Below, one piece after another: positions 1 through 8,727 of a DNA stretch of 64,000 nt. The notes under the pieces are model-generated. The model saw only the letters and a list, made by a program, of their open reading frames with translations. It was not told where the DNA came from and made no database searches. Position numbers and translations under genes: made by a program. The stretch spans positions 1 to 64,000 of the forward strand of contig JALELH010000027.1 in the NCBI GenBank assembly GCA_022768865.1, written 5' to 3'. Source of the DNA: Spirochaetia bacterium. Its GTDB lineage: Bacteria; Spirochaetota; Spirochaetia; Treponematales; Treponemataceae. The stretch's first letter is position 1; each line of letters begins with the position of its first letter.

Positions 1-735
1 GCCTTTCCAAAATGTGAGACAGTGTCTCACAAATTGACCTGGAGCCATTATTTTGAACTCTTAAAATGCGATGACAAAATGGAATTACAGTTCTACTTTC
101 ATGAAGCAGAAAAAGAAGGCTGGAAAGTCAGAGAATTAAAACGTCAGATGAAAAGTTCGCTTTTTCAGCGACTGGCACTCAGTACAGATAAGAAAGGCAT
201 TCTTGCTCTGGCAAATGAAGGTCATCAGATTATTACAGCCCAGGATATAATCAGGGATCCTTATGTTCTTGAATTTACTGGACTTCCACAGAAGAAACGC
301 TATAAAGAAGGAGAGCTTGAAGCTGCACTAAAAGCAAATATGGAAAAATTCCTTTTGGAATTAGGAAGAGGTTTTGCTTTTATTGGTCGTCAATATGTGA
401 TTCCGATTGGTAGCCGCAGGTTCAAGGTTGATCTTGTCTTCTATCACTGTATCTTAAAGTGTTATGTTTTAATTGACTTAAAACGCGAAGAAATAAAGCA
501 TGATGATATTGGTCAGATGAATATGTATTTGAATTATTTTAAAACTGAAATCTGCCAACCAGATGATAATCCTCCAATCGGAATTGTTTTGGGTGCTAAG
601 AAAGATGAACTTTTGATGGAATATGCAACTCAGGGAATTACAAACCAGTTGTTTGCAGCACGTTATCAGCTGTATTTACCAAAGAAGGAAGAGCTACAGG
701 CTCAACTGGATTTGCTGCTTTCAGAGGAGAAATAA
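1..735 (+). CDS. DUF1016 (YhcG-family) PDDEXK nuclease, 5' end outside window
   Basis: The frame is open to the left edge, so the GTG at 22 used by the ORF track is probably internal and the gene starts upstream. The N-terminal residues (LTWSHYFELL, then VRELKRQM) are the end of the DUF1016 N-terminal domain. They are followed by the C-terminal PDDEXK-like nuclease domain (GRRQYVIPIG-like stretch, DLVFYH, VLIDLKRE, then GQMNMYLNYF). The family is usually about 330-370 aa, so roughly a third is missing. YhcG-type proteins are commonly found in defence and restriction islands; a role in DNA restriction or Holliday-junction-like processing is family inference only. The next gene, a McrB-like ATPase, starts about 50 bp downstream, which supports the defence-island reading. 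Confidence 0.8.
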   Translation, partial: AFPKCETVSHKLTWSHYFELLKCDDKMELQFYFHEAEKEGWKVRELKRQMKSSLFQRLALSTDKKGILALANEGHQIITAQDIIRDPYVLEFTGLPQKKRYKEGELEAALKANMEKFLLELGRGFAFIGRQYVIPIGSRRFKVDLVFYHCILKCYVLIDLKREEIKHDDIGQMNMYLNYFKTEICQPDDNPPIGIVLGAKKDELLMEYATQGITNQLFAARYQLYLPKKEELQAQLDLLLSEEK

Positions 736-784
736 TACTAGATGTCTTGAAATTGGGAGAATTGAAAAAGATCCAGAATATGAA

Positions 785-2032
785 ATGAGAAATGACAAAT
801 ATAATAATTTTGATAGTGCAACATTGCATCATTATCTAAATTATTTAAAAATGCTTGGAGAAAATCCAAATATTGATTTTTCTGAAATAGTAGAAGAATC
901 TGATGAAATAATGGAAGTTGATGAAAATCCCGTGAAAGTTATTGATTTTACTTTAGCATCCAGGTTTTTCAATTATAGAAACTATTGCTATTCCCTGCTG
1001 GCAAAACCATTTGTAATTCTTGCTGGTAATTCTGGAACTGGTAAAACTAAAATAGCTACAGATTTGGCAACGTGGTTGGGGAAATTAAATGCAGATGGAG
1101 AAATTTTTAATAAGTTAGTTGTTCCTGTAGGTGCAGATTGGACTGATAATACAAAAATTCTCGGTTTTTATAATCCTATCGAAAAAAAATATGAAAGTTC
1201 TAAGATTTTGGATTTTATTTTATTAGCTGAAGAACATCCTGATATACCGTTTTTTCTTATTTTAGACGAAATGAATCTTTCCCATGTTGAAAGGTATTTT
1301 TCTGATTTCTTGAGTGCTATGGAATCAAAAGAACCTATTATACTTTATGCTCAAAATAATAATTGTAACTGTAATATTCCAGAAACAATTATTCTTCCTG
1401 ACAATTTATTTGTAACTGGAACTGTAAATATTGATGAAACAACATACATGTTTAGCCCAAAGGTTTTGGATCGTGCAAATGTAATTGAGTTTAAGCCAAC
1501 AAAAGAATCAGTTTTAGAATTACTTGATAAACAAATTATTCCAGAACCTGTTATTCCAATTAATGACGGTTCTGCAGAGGCGTTTCAAGTGTTATTTAGT
1601 AAAATAAGAAGTGCAGATATAACTTCATACCCTGATATTAATTTTTCCGAAGTTAAACAAGTTCTAGGTAGTTTTTATGATGAACTTGAGAAATCTGGTT
1701 TCGAATTTGCCTACAGAACAGTGAAAGAAATTACTCATTATGTGATGGCATCCTTTAAATTAAGCGGGGAAGAAGGATTCTATTTAGAAAAAACGTTGGA
1801 TGAACAGATTACTCAGAAAATTCTTCCAAAACTTCATGGAAACAAGAAGCAGATAGGAAGTTTATTAATAGAACTTGAAAAACTTTATGTAAAAAAGGAT
1901 ACAAAAAAAATTAGAAAGGACACAGATATTGAAGTTTCAGGAACAGGTTTTCATACTCTTGAATTAAGCTTTAATAAAATTGGGGAAATGCAAACAAAGC
2001 TTAATAATGCTCAATACGCTAGCTTTATCTAG
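785..2032 (+). CDS. McrB-like AAA+ ATPase of a modification-dependent restriction system
   Basis: The AAA+ core is clear: Walker A GNSGTGKT near residue 78 of the shortened protein and Walker B LILDEMNLSHVERYF, the characteristic McrB-family signature. A sensor-like stretch follows (NLFVTGTVNIDETTYMFSPKVLDRANVIEF). In McrBC-type systems this GTPase/ATPase drives translocation for a partner nuclease, here the DUF2357 gene 11 bp downstream. The ORF track begins at 623 inside the previous gene, but its first 54 codons look like out-of-frame YhcG sequence, so I prefer the ATG at 785. No strong Shine-Dalgarno sequence precedes it. The N-terminal region before Walker A is only about 75 aa, shorter than McrB proteins that carry a DNA-binding domain. 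Specificity may therefore lie in the partner or have been lost. Confidence 0.75.
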   Translation: MRNDKYNNFDSATLHHYLNYLKMLGENPNIDFSEIVEESDEIMEVDENPVKVIDFTLASRFFNYRNYCYSLLAKPFVILAGNSGTGKTKIATDLATWLGKLNADGEIFNKLVVPVGADWTDNTKILGFYNPIEKKYESSKILDFILLAEEHPDIPFFLILDEMNLSHVERYFSDFLSAMESKEPIILYAQNNNCNCNIPETIILPDNLFVTGTVNIDETTYMFSPKVLDRANVIEFKPTKESVLELLDKQIIPEPVIPINDGSAEAFQVLFSKIRSADITSYPDINFSEVKQVLGSFYDELEKSGFEFAYRTVKEITHYVMASFKLSGEEGFYLEKTLDEQITQKILPKLHGNKKQIGSLLIELEKLYVKKDTKKIRKDTDIEVSGTGFHTLELSFNKIGEMQTKLNNAQYASFI

Positions 2033-2043
2033 GTTCTTTATTC

Positions 2044-4490
2044 ATGCAGAATATAGCAGCTGTATCAATAAAAATAGATGATTCTCATAAGGCTATGCTT
2101 TACCCTTCTGGAACTAATCCTTCTATGTGTAAAAGACATGAAAGCATAGATGGATTTGATTTTTTTATTGATGATAATCTTTCTAATAAAATTTATTTTG
2201 AATATAAAGATTCAGAATTAAACATCAGTTCTTTACGCTTAAAAGAAACCATAAGGTATTGCTGTAAGGTTGAAAAACGCTCGGATGAACTGCTTCCGCA
2301 TATTTTTAACGAAGACAACAAACTTGTAAAAATTGAAAAAGAAGATGACAGAATTATTTTCCAGTTTATAAATTATCTTGGAAAATCCAGTATTTATTTT
2401 GGAACAGATAAGACTAAACGTATAGATTTTGAAGTAGTGCCGGATAAAATCAACTACGAAGAAGATTATGTCAAACTTACAGAATCAATAGCTGATGAAT
2501 GTTCTGCATTGCTTTTAGATTATACAAGCCAACTTCCTTAACCTTTCAGCAGGATTCTTCAAAAAATTCAAATATCCTTGAACAGTTTATATTTTTGCGT
2601 ACATTCTGTTTTGCTGATAATCTTGAAAATTTTTTTGCTTCAATAAAAAGAAATCCTGACCGTCTTCTTGTCAGGGAAGAAGAAATGAAACCTTTTGGCA
2701 CTGGTATTCCTTCAAATAAATTCTTTTCTAATCCTTTTGGGCATGGTCGCAGCTGGATGTATACTGACTCTGGTAATTTTTTGCCTGGTGAAATTTCAGT
2801 TGTTCATAAGTATGACAGTTTTGATACTGCTGCTAACAGATTCATAAAGTTTGCATTAAATTTATTTAGAGAAATATGCCAGCAAGTTTTGGATAAGGTT
2901 TCTATAGATAAAAATGGAAAGGAGTATGCATCCGAAACAAAAAGTGTAATACAACAAATAGATTATATTTTAAACGATTCTTTTTTTGATGATATTTATG
3001 AACTTGAAATGATGCCTGTTAATAATCAGGTGCTTGAAAAAAGAGAAGGTTATAGCCAGATATTCAATGCGTTTTCTATGGTTGATTTGGCACTGTCTCT
3101 AGACTGGAAGGGCAAAGATAACATCTATTCTGGAGAAGCAAAGAATACGGCACTTTTATATGAATATTGGCTGTTTTTTGAATTGCGGAAAATTCTTATT
3201 GAACTGGCCGGTAAAGATTGTGGGGAGATTGAAACTTATAACAGGTTTATTAATGATACCAATGGTTTAACAATTTCCTTACAGCAGGGAAATACATCTG
3301 TTCAAACTTATAAATTTGAAAAAGAAAATATTACTGTAAAACTTTACTATAACAGGACATTTTCTCCGTCACAATTCAGCAGCTCAATATATTGGGGGTC
3401 TTATTCACGTCCTTTCAGGCCTGATTATACTCTGGCTGTTTTTCCTTCAAAATATAAGAAAGAGATTGATGCTATAAAATCGGGCGATGTTTCTTATGTT
3501 CATTTTGATGCTAAATATAGAATTCAAGATCTAACTCAGTTTATAAATTCTAACAAGCATCTTGTTACTGATGAAACTATAGATAAACCAGATTTATCTA
3601 TTTCAAAAGAAGAATCCGAAGAATTGATTCAGGAAAAGAATGAAGAAAATGTAAATACATATAAGCGTGGCGACTTACTTAAAATGCATACTTATAATGA
3701 TGCAATTCGTAAAGCGGTTGGCAGCTATGTTCTTTATCCTGGTTCTGATAATAGCACGAAAAGTAATGAACAGTCTTCTGTGTATGATGAAATTTTACCA
3801 GGTGTTGGTGCTTTCGCGATTCGTCCAGGTAATGAAAATTCAGGGCATAAAGCAATAAGAGAATTTGTTCAAAAGATAATTGAATTCAAATCAAAAGAAT
3901 CAAGCCGTCAATACCGAAAAGAATATTTTGAAAATATGGTAATACAATCACCTTCGGAAAAAAGTGAAAATATCCAAATTGATAAGTCTGATGACTATCA
4001 GATGATTGGCTTTATTAGAACTGAATATCTGGATTTTTTGAAGGCTAATAATTTAATCCCAAATACAAAGGAAGATTTAAATAAAAAAAGTGATTGGTTT
4101 ATTTATTTTTACTTTTATGCAATAAAAGGTGGAAAAGTATATACCATTCATAAAGAAACCAGTAAAGCAAAATTTTTGCGTCTTACAGATACAGATATAA
4201 ATAATTGCAAGGATGAATATGGATATAAGTTTCAGCATTTGTTGCCTTGGGAGGCAGAAATAGATTCCTTTGAATTGGTTTCAAAAGAAACATTAAAAGA
4301 AAGGTTAGATTCTTTGTATAAAGAAAAGTCCTTTGAACCAAGGAATGGATTTCATGCAGATTATTATTATCTTGTTAAAGCAAATATAAAATCTTTCTCC
4401 GATCAGGGGTTAACTTCATTTATTGGTTCTGAAAATGATGATATCAGTATTTATTCCCCAAAGATATTTATAAGAATTTTAGATAAGTGA
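2044..4490 (+). pseudogene. DUF2357 restriction nuclease partner, split by a frameshift
   Basis: Two ORFs (2044-2541 and 2499-4490) read as consecutive parts of one protein of about 810 residues. The first ends in ...LLLDYTSQLP-stop; the second, in the frame one base back, continues naturally as PTSLTFQQDSSKNSNILEQF. One base gain or loss between about 2521 and 2541 explains the break. The C-terminal half has a PD-(D/E)XK-like core (RPDYTLAVFP, then VHFDAKYR), as expected for COG1700/DUF2357 nucleases that accompany McrB-like ATPases. The codon context shows no classical XXXYYYZ slippery site, so a mutation or an assembly error is likelier than programmed frameshifting. If the break is real, the restriction system is probably inactive unless the fragments complement each other. 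Confidence 0.7.
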
Positions 4491-4594
4491 ATTCTCGGCA
4501 AAAGTCTTTAATATTGAATAGATGCAAAAGAAAAGAAGCGTAAGATAAACGTAGTTTTAAAAACTTTTAACAACCATAAAGAGGGAATTTTAAA

Positions 4595-4966
4595 ATGAAC
4601 GGCTGGTTTGACGATTTTGATTCACTTTACGAAATGTATGACAATGATGAACCTACATTTACATTAGATAATTATATGTATTGTATTCAGCATTATTGGA
4701 CGGAAGAAAATCCGCGTAATCTTCATATAAGCATTACAGATTTAAACAAAGTTCCAGAAGGCGAAGATATATATGCAAAAGAATTTGAAATTGAAAATAT
4801 CGATTTTGATAACTGTTTTGAATTTATCAATAATTATAAGCTAAAAAACGGTAAAACCATGGCTCAGATGATGTGTGATGCAAATGGCTGGGATTATTCA
4901 ATTCTGCCAGTTTATCCAGACTGGTTGTCAACACTTGGGGAGCTGAAAGCAAAACATAATAATTGA
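4595..4966 (+). CDS. Hypothetical acidic protein, 123 aa
   Basis: Not recognised. The protein is acidic and aromatic-rich (WFDDFDSLYEMYDND near the start) with no signal peptide or membrane segment, so it is probably cytoplasmic. An AAAGAGGGAAT Shine-Dalgarno-like sequence lies just upstream of the ATG. It stands alone between the broken restriction genes and the XRE/ImmA pair, with about 100 bp of A/T-rich sequence upstream showing no other feature. It could be an accessory gene of the island, but nothing in the sequence gives a function. Confidence 0.6.
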   Translation: MNGWFDDFDSLYEMYDNDEPTFTLDNYMYCIQHYWTEENPRNLHISITDLNKVPEGEDIYAKEFEIENIDFDNCFEFINNYKLKNGKTMAQMMCDANGWDYSILPVYPDWLSTLGELKAKHNN

Positions 4967-5033
4967 CCTATTTTAAGCTCAAAAATCAGGCAGACAAAAC
5001 TTTATTTATTTCTTAACTTTTGTATAATTTTAG

Positions 5034-5062
5034 TTGACAAAAATATTTGTTTGTCATATACT
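5034..5062 (+). promoter_or_regulatory. Promoter with internal operator-like inverted repeat for the XRE/ImmA pair
   Basis: TTGACA (5034-5039) and TATACT (5057-5062) are separated by 17 bp. The spacer carries a perfect inverted repeat, TGACAAA (5035-5041) and TTTGTCA (5050-5056), which overlaps the -35 and abuts the -10. This position is typical of an autorepressor site for the downstream HTH protein; that role is inference. Confidence 0.75.
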
Positions 5063-5098
5063 ATAGTTATGGTGGGAACGGGAGAGTTGGAACTAAAT

Positions 5099-5142
5099 CT
5101 TAGCTGGTGAGCTAAGGTTTTGAAACTACAAAAATTTTGTAG
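5099..5142 (+). promoter_or_regulatory. Leader hairpin and palindrome overlapping the ribosome binding site
   Basis: CTTAGCT-GGTG-AGCTAAG (5099-5116) is a perfect 7-bp stem. It is followed by the 17-bp palindrome CTACAAAA-A-TTTTGTAG (5126-5142), whose right end runs into the AGGAG of the XRE gene at 5141-5145. The palindrome could be a second operator or could occlude the ribosome binding site in the mRNA. Confidence 0.6.
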
Positions 5143-5156
5143 GAGTAGTTATTACT

Positions 5157-5483
5157 ATGAGTGAAAAAACCGTAAAAGATTTTTCTAGGAGGGTAAGAGA
5201 GTTAATGGAAAAGAACCGCTATTCACAGAAACAGCTTTGTGACTTATGCGGCGTTACAGAAGCAGCCTTCAGCAAGTACATGACGACAGACAGGCTGCCA
5301 CAGTCGGAAACACTGGCTAATATGGCCAATGCTCTTCATACAACAAGTGATTATCTATTGGGAATAGAAGGCAATTACGATTTTGACAAGCTGAAGGTTG
5401 TCCTTGCTTCTAGCAAAGACGATTTGTCCAGAAATCAGAAGAACGAGCTGCTCAGAATCCTGATGGACGAATATAAAAATTAA
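5157..5483 (+). CDS. XRE-family HTH transcriptional regulator
   Basis: The N-terminal half is a Cro/C1-type helix-turn-helix (residues about 10-65: VRELMEKNRYSQKQLCDLCGV, AFSKYMTTDRLPQSETLANMANAL, TTSDYLLG). A short acidic C-terminal tail follows. The length of 108 aa is normal for the type. An AGGAG sits 11 bp before the ATG. It is followed 8 bp later by an ImmA/IrrE-type protease gene, the usual phage- or ICE-derived regulator pair in which the protease cleaves the repressor to switch the element on. It probably represses its own promoter through the inverted repeats just upstream. No mobile-element structural genes are visible nearby, so it may be a relic. Confidence 0.85.
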   Translation: MSEKTVKDFSRRVRELMEKNRYSQKQLCDLCGVTEAAFSKYMTTDRLPQSETLANMANALHTTSDYLLGIEGNYDFDKLKVVLASSKDDLSRNQKNELLRILMDEYKN

Positions 5484-5491
5484 GGAGAATT

Positions 5492-6032
5492 ATGGATAGA
5501 TCTGAGTTTGTTCTTGCACCATGGCGGTCGCAGGAAATCATTAAAAAGGCAGTGTTTGGCTTAATAGAAGCCGGTGCAATAGAAGAAGATTTTTCTGTTT
5601 CAAAAATGCTGGCAGATAAGGGAATCCGCTTAAAGGCATTTTCTGAATTCAAGAAGGAAAATCTGGAATCTTTACGGAAAATAAGCGTAAGTTTCAGAAA
5701 TGACGGCTTATGCCTGAATTGTCCGGATGATGATAATGACGGACGCTGCCGGATGGTTGCCTATGATGACAATGTCAGGGAAGAAACCCACTGCTTTGTA
5801 ATCCTTCATGAATACGGGCATATAGATTTAGGACATACTCAGCAAAGTGCTGTCGGGGAAGCAGAGGCAATCTGTTATGCAACGGCAGCAATAGTTTTTC
5901 TTATGCTAAGGAAGTTTTTTTGCGGCTTTAATGAGTACCAATGGCTTTGACATAGAAAAGGTTGAAGTTTTTTATAAAATGCTGGAAGACCAGATACAAG
6001 GGGGTGCAGATGAGTTAAAGAAATTATTATAA
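5492..6032 (+). pseudogene. ImmA/IrrE-family metallopeptidase with a frameshift in a T7 run
   Basis: Residues 1-145 read as an ImmA/IrrE zinc metallopeptidase: the motif HEYGHIDLGH (HExxH plus a later H) and the following GEAEAICYATA helix are typical. The annotated ORF stops at 5950 after an unlikely tail (CGFNEYQWL). Removing one T from the seven-T run at about 5915-5921 restores a natural continuation, FAALMSTNGFDIEKVEVFYKMLEDQI..., ending at TAA 6030-6032 and giving about 179 aa. The catalytic site is upstream of the break, so the short form might still be active. Homopolymer sequencing error, mutation, or transcriptional slippage at T7 are all possible. It overlaps no other gene and pairs with the XRE regulator. 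Confidence 0.7.
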
Positions 6033-6035
6033 AAA

Positions 6036-6137
6036 AAGCTCTTTATAAATGCTGGTAACATTTAGCAAGAGCTTCGGTCAGAACTACAATATAGTTCCTA
6101 AAAATTGCGATATAAGATAATAGCATATTGTAGTTCT
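6036..6137. repeat. Two stacked inverted repeats downstream of ImmA
   Basis: First, AAGCTCTT-TA-TAAATG-(7 nt)-CATTTA-GC-AAGAGCTT (6036-6074) forms a long two-part stem. It is preceded by A7 on the plus strand, so it reads as a hairpin plus T7 on the minus strand. Second, AGAACTACAATAT (6080-6092) and ATATTGTAGTTCT (6125-6137) form a perfect 13-bp inverted repeat with a 32-nt interior. The motif AACTACAA also occurs in the XRE leader palindrome at 5124, so both may be recognised by that regulator (inference). Confidence 0.6.
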
Positions 6138-6240
6138 CTTTGTCAAACGAAAAGTTTTGCGTCTTTTTCAGGCCTGGTCATCATAAAGGAAAATAAAAAA
6201 TGACAGAAAACGCAGTTAAGTTTATTGAAAGAGGTAAAAT

Positions 6241-6981
6241 ATGCTTCAAATTAAGACTATTAAAAACCCATTCGTCACAGACGAATCAAAAGACGGCTTC
6301 TATTTTAGATGTAATAATTCCAAGACTATAAGTATGGAAGAACTTGCTGCAGAAATGACAGAATATAATTCTTCTTTTACTGTGGCAGATAACTTTGGTA
6401 TCTTAAAGGTTTTGGAAACCGTCATCGTAAAAAATCTTGCAAAGGGCAACTGTGTAGAATTGCCTTTTGGAATCCTGAAGGTTAGTGCAAACGGAACCTG
6501 TGCAACCCTGGAAGAATCCTTTTCTTTGGGAAGCGGAAATCATACACTGACTTATATCTTCAATCCTAACTTAAGGACAAAGCAGGAAATCAATGCAAAG
6601 ATTGAATACAAGCAGCTGAATCCTGATTCCACAATGGAAGGCAAGATTTACCGCCTTAATTCAAAACTTGCAGATGCTAGCGAAAGCAGTATCCTTCAGT
6701 TTGCTCCAGGTTCTACTTTAAGAATCCACGGACGCTCGCTGTCCTTTGACTTTGCCGATGATAAACAGGGTGTATTCCTTGAAAGCGAAAGCGGCATTGT
6801 AAAAGTTACCAGCTACGAACGCCATGGAACAAATATTATAGAAGCCAAAATTCCGGAAGGAACACAGGCAGGTTTCTATGATGTTTATGTGGTTACAAAA
6901 CCAAACAATGTTACTTACTTTAATGTCATAACCCCGCTTCAGATTCAGGTTGTTTCTTCTTCTTCAGGTCAGTCTGACTAG
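6241..6981 (+). CDS. HU-like DNA-binding protein with C-terminal Ig-like (DUF4469-type) domain
   Basis: Residues about 30-125 resemble the divergent HU/IHF-like fold (MEELAAEMTEYNSSFTVADNFGILKVLETVIVKNLAKGNCVELPFGILKV). The C-terminal residues about 155-240 form a beta-rich Ig-like segment (FAPGSTLRIHGRSLSFDFADDKQGVF, then FYDVYVV) of the DUF4469 type. Such proteins occur in spirochaetes and Bacteroidetes and are presumed nucleoid-associated. A GAAAGAGG sequence 6 bp before the ATG supports the start. It appears monocistronic, ending at the terminator at 7014-7048. The function is family inference; no DNA target can be seen. Confidence 0.65.
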   Translation: MLQIKTIKNPFVTDESKDGFYFRCNNSKTISMEELAAEMTEYNSSFTVADNFGILKVLETVIVKNLAKGNCVELPFGILKVSANGTCATLEESFSLGSGNHTLTYIFNPNLRTKQEINAKIEYKQLNPDSTMEGKIYRLNSKLADASESSILQFAPGSTLRIHGRSLSFDFADDKQGVFLESESGIVKVTSYERHGTNIIEAKIPEGTQAGFYDVYVVTKPNNVTYFNVITPLQIQVVSSSSGQSD

Positions 6982-7013
6982 GTTTATGGTTAAATAAGTT
7001 TAATTCTTGTTGT

Positions 7014-7048
7014 CGTCCCGGACTTTACAGGTTCGGGACGTTTTTTTT
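7014..7048 (+). terminator. Intrinsic terminator after the HU-like gene
   Basis: CGTCCCG (7014-7020), a 13-nt loop and CGGGACG (7034-7040) are followed by eight T residues. Confidence 0.85.
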
Positions 7049-7136
7049 ACTGGCAGTAAGAAATTGCTTGCTTTCATCTCGCTGGTTTTCTACTGTCTGC
7101 CTGCGGCGGCTATAAATAATCCTGTTCAACTTCTTT

Positions 7137-7511
7137 TCAATTTGCTACGGCATCAACTTCTTCTTTTTCTGACTGGCCTTCGATGTAGATGATTATTCCG
7201 TTGGGAAGGCATGCGGCCCACTGGTTTGCTTCTGAAATTTTTCCTGCTTCTACGCAGACTTTGTTGCTGCATGGGGAATCTTCAAACCAGGCTTTGCCGT
7301 CAGAAACGGTTATATGGGATTTTCCGATTAAGCCTTCAAATTCAAGATGAAGTTCTTTTTCAAGAGAGTAGGCGTATTTTTTTTCTTTTATCTGAACTAT
7401 TAAAGTTTTTTTTGCTGTCCTGGAACCGAATACTTTTGCAAAGGAAAAGAAAACAATTGCGGCAAAAATAAAGAAAATCAAAAAGTCAAAAAGTCTGAGC
7501 CGGAACTTCAT
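7137..7511 (-). CDS. NusG domain II-containing small membrane-anchored protein
   Basis: The 124-aa protein has an N-terminal membrane segment (residues about 9-27, DFLIFFIFAAIVFFSFAKVFG). A NusG-II (PF07009-like) beta domain follows, with the typical pattern GKSHITVSDGKAWFEDSPCSNKVCVEAGKI and AACLPNGIIIYI. Two conserved cysteines (CSNKVC) and the CLPN segment fit the family, which is common in Firmicutes and spirochaetes and has no firmly assigned role. The N-terminal anchor implies the domain sits outside the cytoplasmic membrane. It is divergent from the hypothetical gene at 7558, leaving only 46 bp for both promoters. Confidence 0.8.
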   Translation of the reverse strand: MKFRLRLFDFLIFFIFAAIVFFSFAKVFGSRTAKKTLIVQIKEKKYAYSLEKELHLEFEGLIGKSHITVSDGKAWFEDSPCSNKVCVEAGKISEANQWAACLPNGIIIYIEGQSEKEEVDAVAN

Positions 7512-7557
7512 TTTGTAATTCTAGCAAACTTTGCAATTTTTCACTACAATAGGGCTC

Positions 7558-8364
7558 ATGAATGAAATTGAGTTTTTAGCTGAAGAAATTTTTAAACGCT
7601 ACGGAACAATAAAAAGAGCAAGGGGTCCCTTCCTTTATACAGAAAAAAGAAAAAGGCTTACAGACCTTTATCAGGAAGGCGGACGTGCAATTTTAGGCTG
7701 GGGCGGTTCAAGTGCCTTTACCATGCTGAAAAATGCCTTAGACCGTGGCGCAACAGGCAGCTACAGAACTGATTTTACATACAGGCTGGAAAAAGCCGTA
7801 AACGAACTTTTCATTGGATGCAGAAGAAAAGTTTTTGTCTTTGCTAAAAAAGAAGATGCACTTTTTGCAGGCCTTAAAGTCAATGCAGAAAGCACAAGTG
7901 TCTATCATCCCTGGTATCAGACGGAAGTTGACTGGACGTCCGTAGAAAGCATTGTAATTGAACCGCCACTTCCATGGACCCAGAATATTTTTCTGCTTGC
8001 CGTAAAGGAAACAGAAGAAAACCTTGGCAAAATTGCTGATTCATTAAAAAGGCAGATACGCCTTGCTTCTCCTATGGAAGCAGCCGTTACCCGTTCCATC
8101 TATAATCTGATTTCTGCCATTCAGACCAGGCAGGAAAAAGACTGGTTTATTTACGACAATATCATAAATAAATACTGGGAAAGAAAAGGCCCATATCTTT
8201 TCCCTAAAATTGCCATGGATAAATACAGGGACTTTTTGCTGCACTGCCTTGACCTGGGAATTGTAATAAGCCCGAGCTATGAAAACCCGAGCATTGTTCC
8301 CTTTGGTGCAGATAAGGGTGTTTTTTCTGTCCTTAAGAATAATCCTTTTCCTTCCGAAAATTAA
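7558..8364 (+). CDS. Hypothetical spirochaete protein, 268 aa
   Basis: The ORF track starts at 7531, but ATG 7558 (MNEIEFLAEEIFKRYG) gives a natural N-terminus and leaves the minus-strand NusG-II promoter free. I do not recognise the family. The protein is soluble-looking, has no signal peptide, and has a glycine-rich stretch GGRAILGWGGSSAF near residue 40 and a proline-rich centre (IEPPLPWTQN). It heads a run of three plus-strand genes with short gaps (8389 and 8728 follow), probably one transcript with two small membrane proteins. A PLP-enzyme-like or phosphate-binding role for the glycine stretch would be a guess. Confidence 0.6.
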   Translation: MNEIEFLAEEIFKRYGTIKRARGPFLYTEKRKRLTDLYQEGGRAILGWGGSSAFTMLKNALDRGATGSYRTDFTYRLEKAVNELFIGCRRKVFVFAKKEDALFAGLKVNAESTSVYHPWYQTEVDWTSVESIVIEPPLPWTQNIFLLAVKETEENLGKIADSLKRQIRLASPMEAAVTRSIYNLISAIQTRQEKDWFIYDNIINKYWERKGPYLFPKIAMDKYRDFLLHCLDLGIVISPSYENPSIVPFGADKGVFSVLKNNPFPSEN

Positions 8365-8388
8365 GTAATACTTTTTCGGAGATTTTAA

Positions 8389-8691
8389 ATGCCGCAGAGC
8401 GAACTTATTTTATATGTAATTAAACTTGTCCTTGGGGGCCTTGCTGCCTTCAGTGCAATTCTTCTGTGGAACAGAACCGGTGAAGCTGCATGGATGTGCA
8501 TTATTGCTGCCATCATCATAAATTACGGCGGAACGGTTTATGATTTATTAGTGCAAATGGGAATCCTTTCTGTAGATAAACTTAAGCTTGGTTCCCTTCC
8601 TTTAACGTCTTTGATTTTTACAGTCCTTCCGCCATTGTTCTTTACACTTGGCTTTGGCATCATGATAGCAAGAATCAATTCCGGTAAATAA
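8389..8691 (+). CDS. Small membrane protein, 100 aa, three predicted TM segments
   Basis: Hydrophobic stretches at about residues 7-26, 34-52 and 72-94 predict three membrane helices. There is no signal cleavage site and no recognised domain. The ATG lies 24 bp after the preceding stop with a CGGAGA ribosome binding site. The gene after it also encodes a small membrane protein, so the two may work together. Function unknown. Confidence 0.65.
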   Translation: MPQSELILYVIKLVLGGLAAFSAILLWNRTGEAAWMCIIAAIIINYGGTVYDLLVQMGILSVDKLKLGSLPLTSLIFTVLPPLFFTLGFGIMIARINSGK

Positions 8692-8727
8692 GTTTTAATT
8701 TAGTTGCTGTATTTTGGAGGAAATAAA

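Noticed and set aside
2500-2545. Programmed -1 frameshift in the DUF2357 gene
   Set aside because: No XXXYYYZ slippery heptamer with a downstream structure is visible; mutation or error is simpler.
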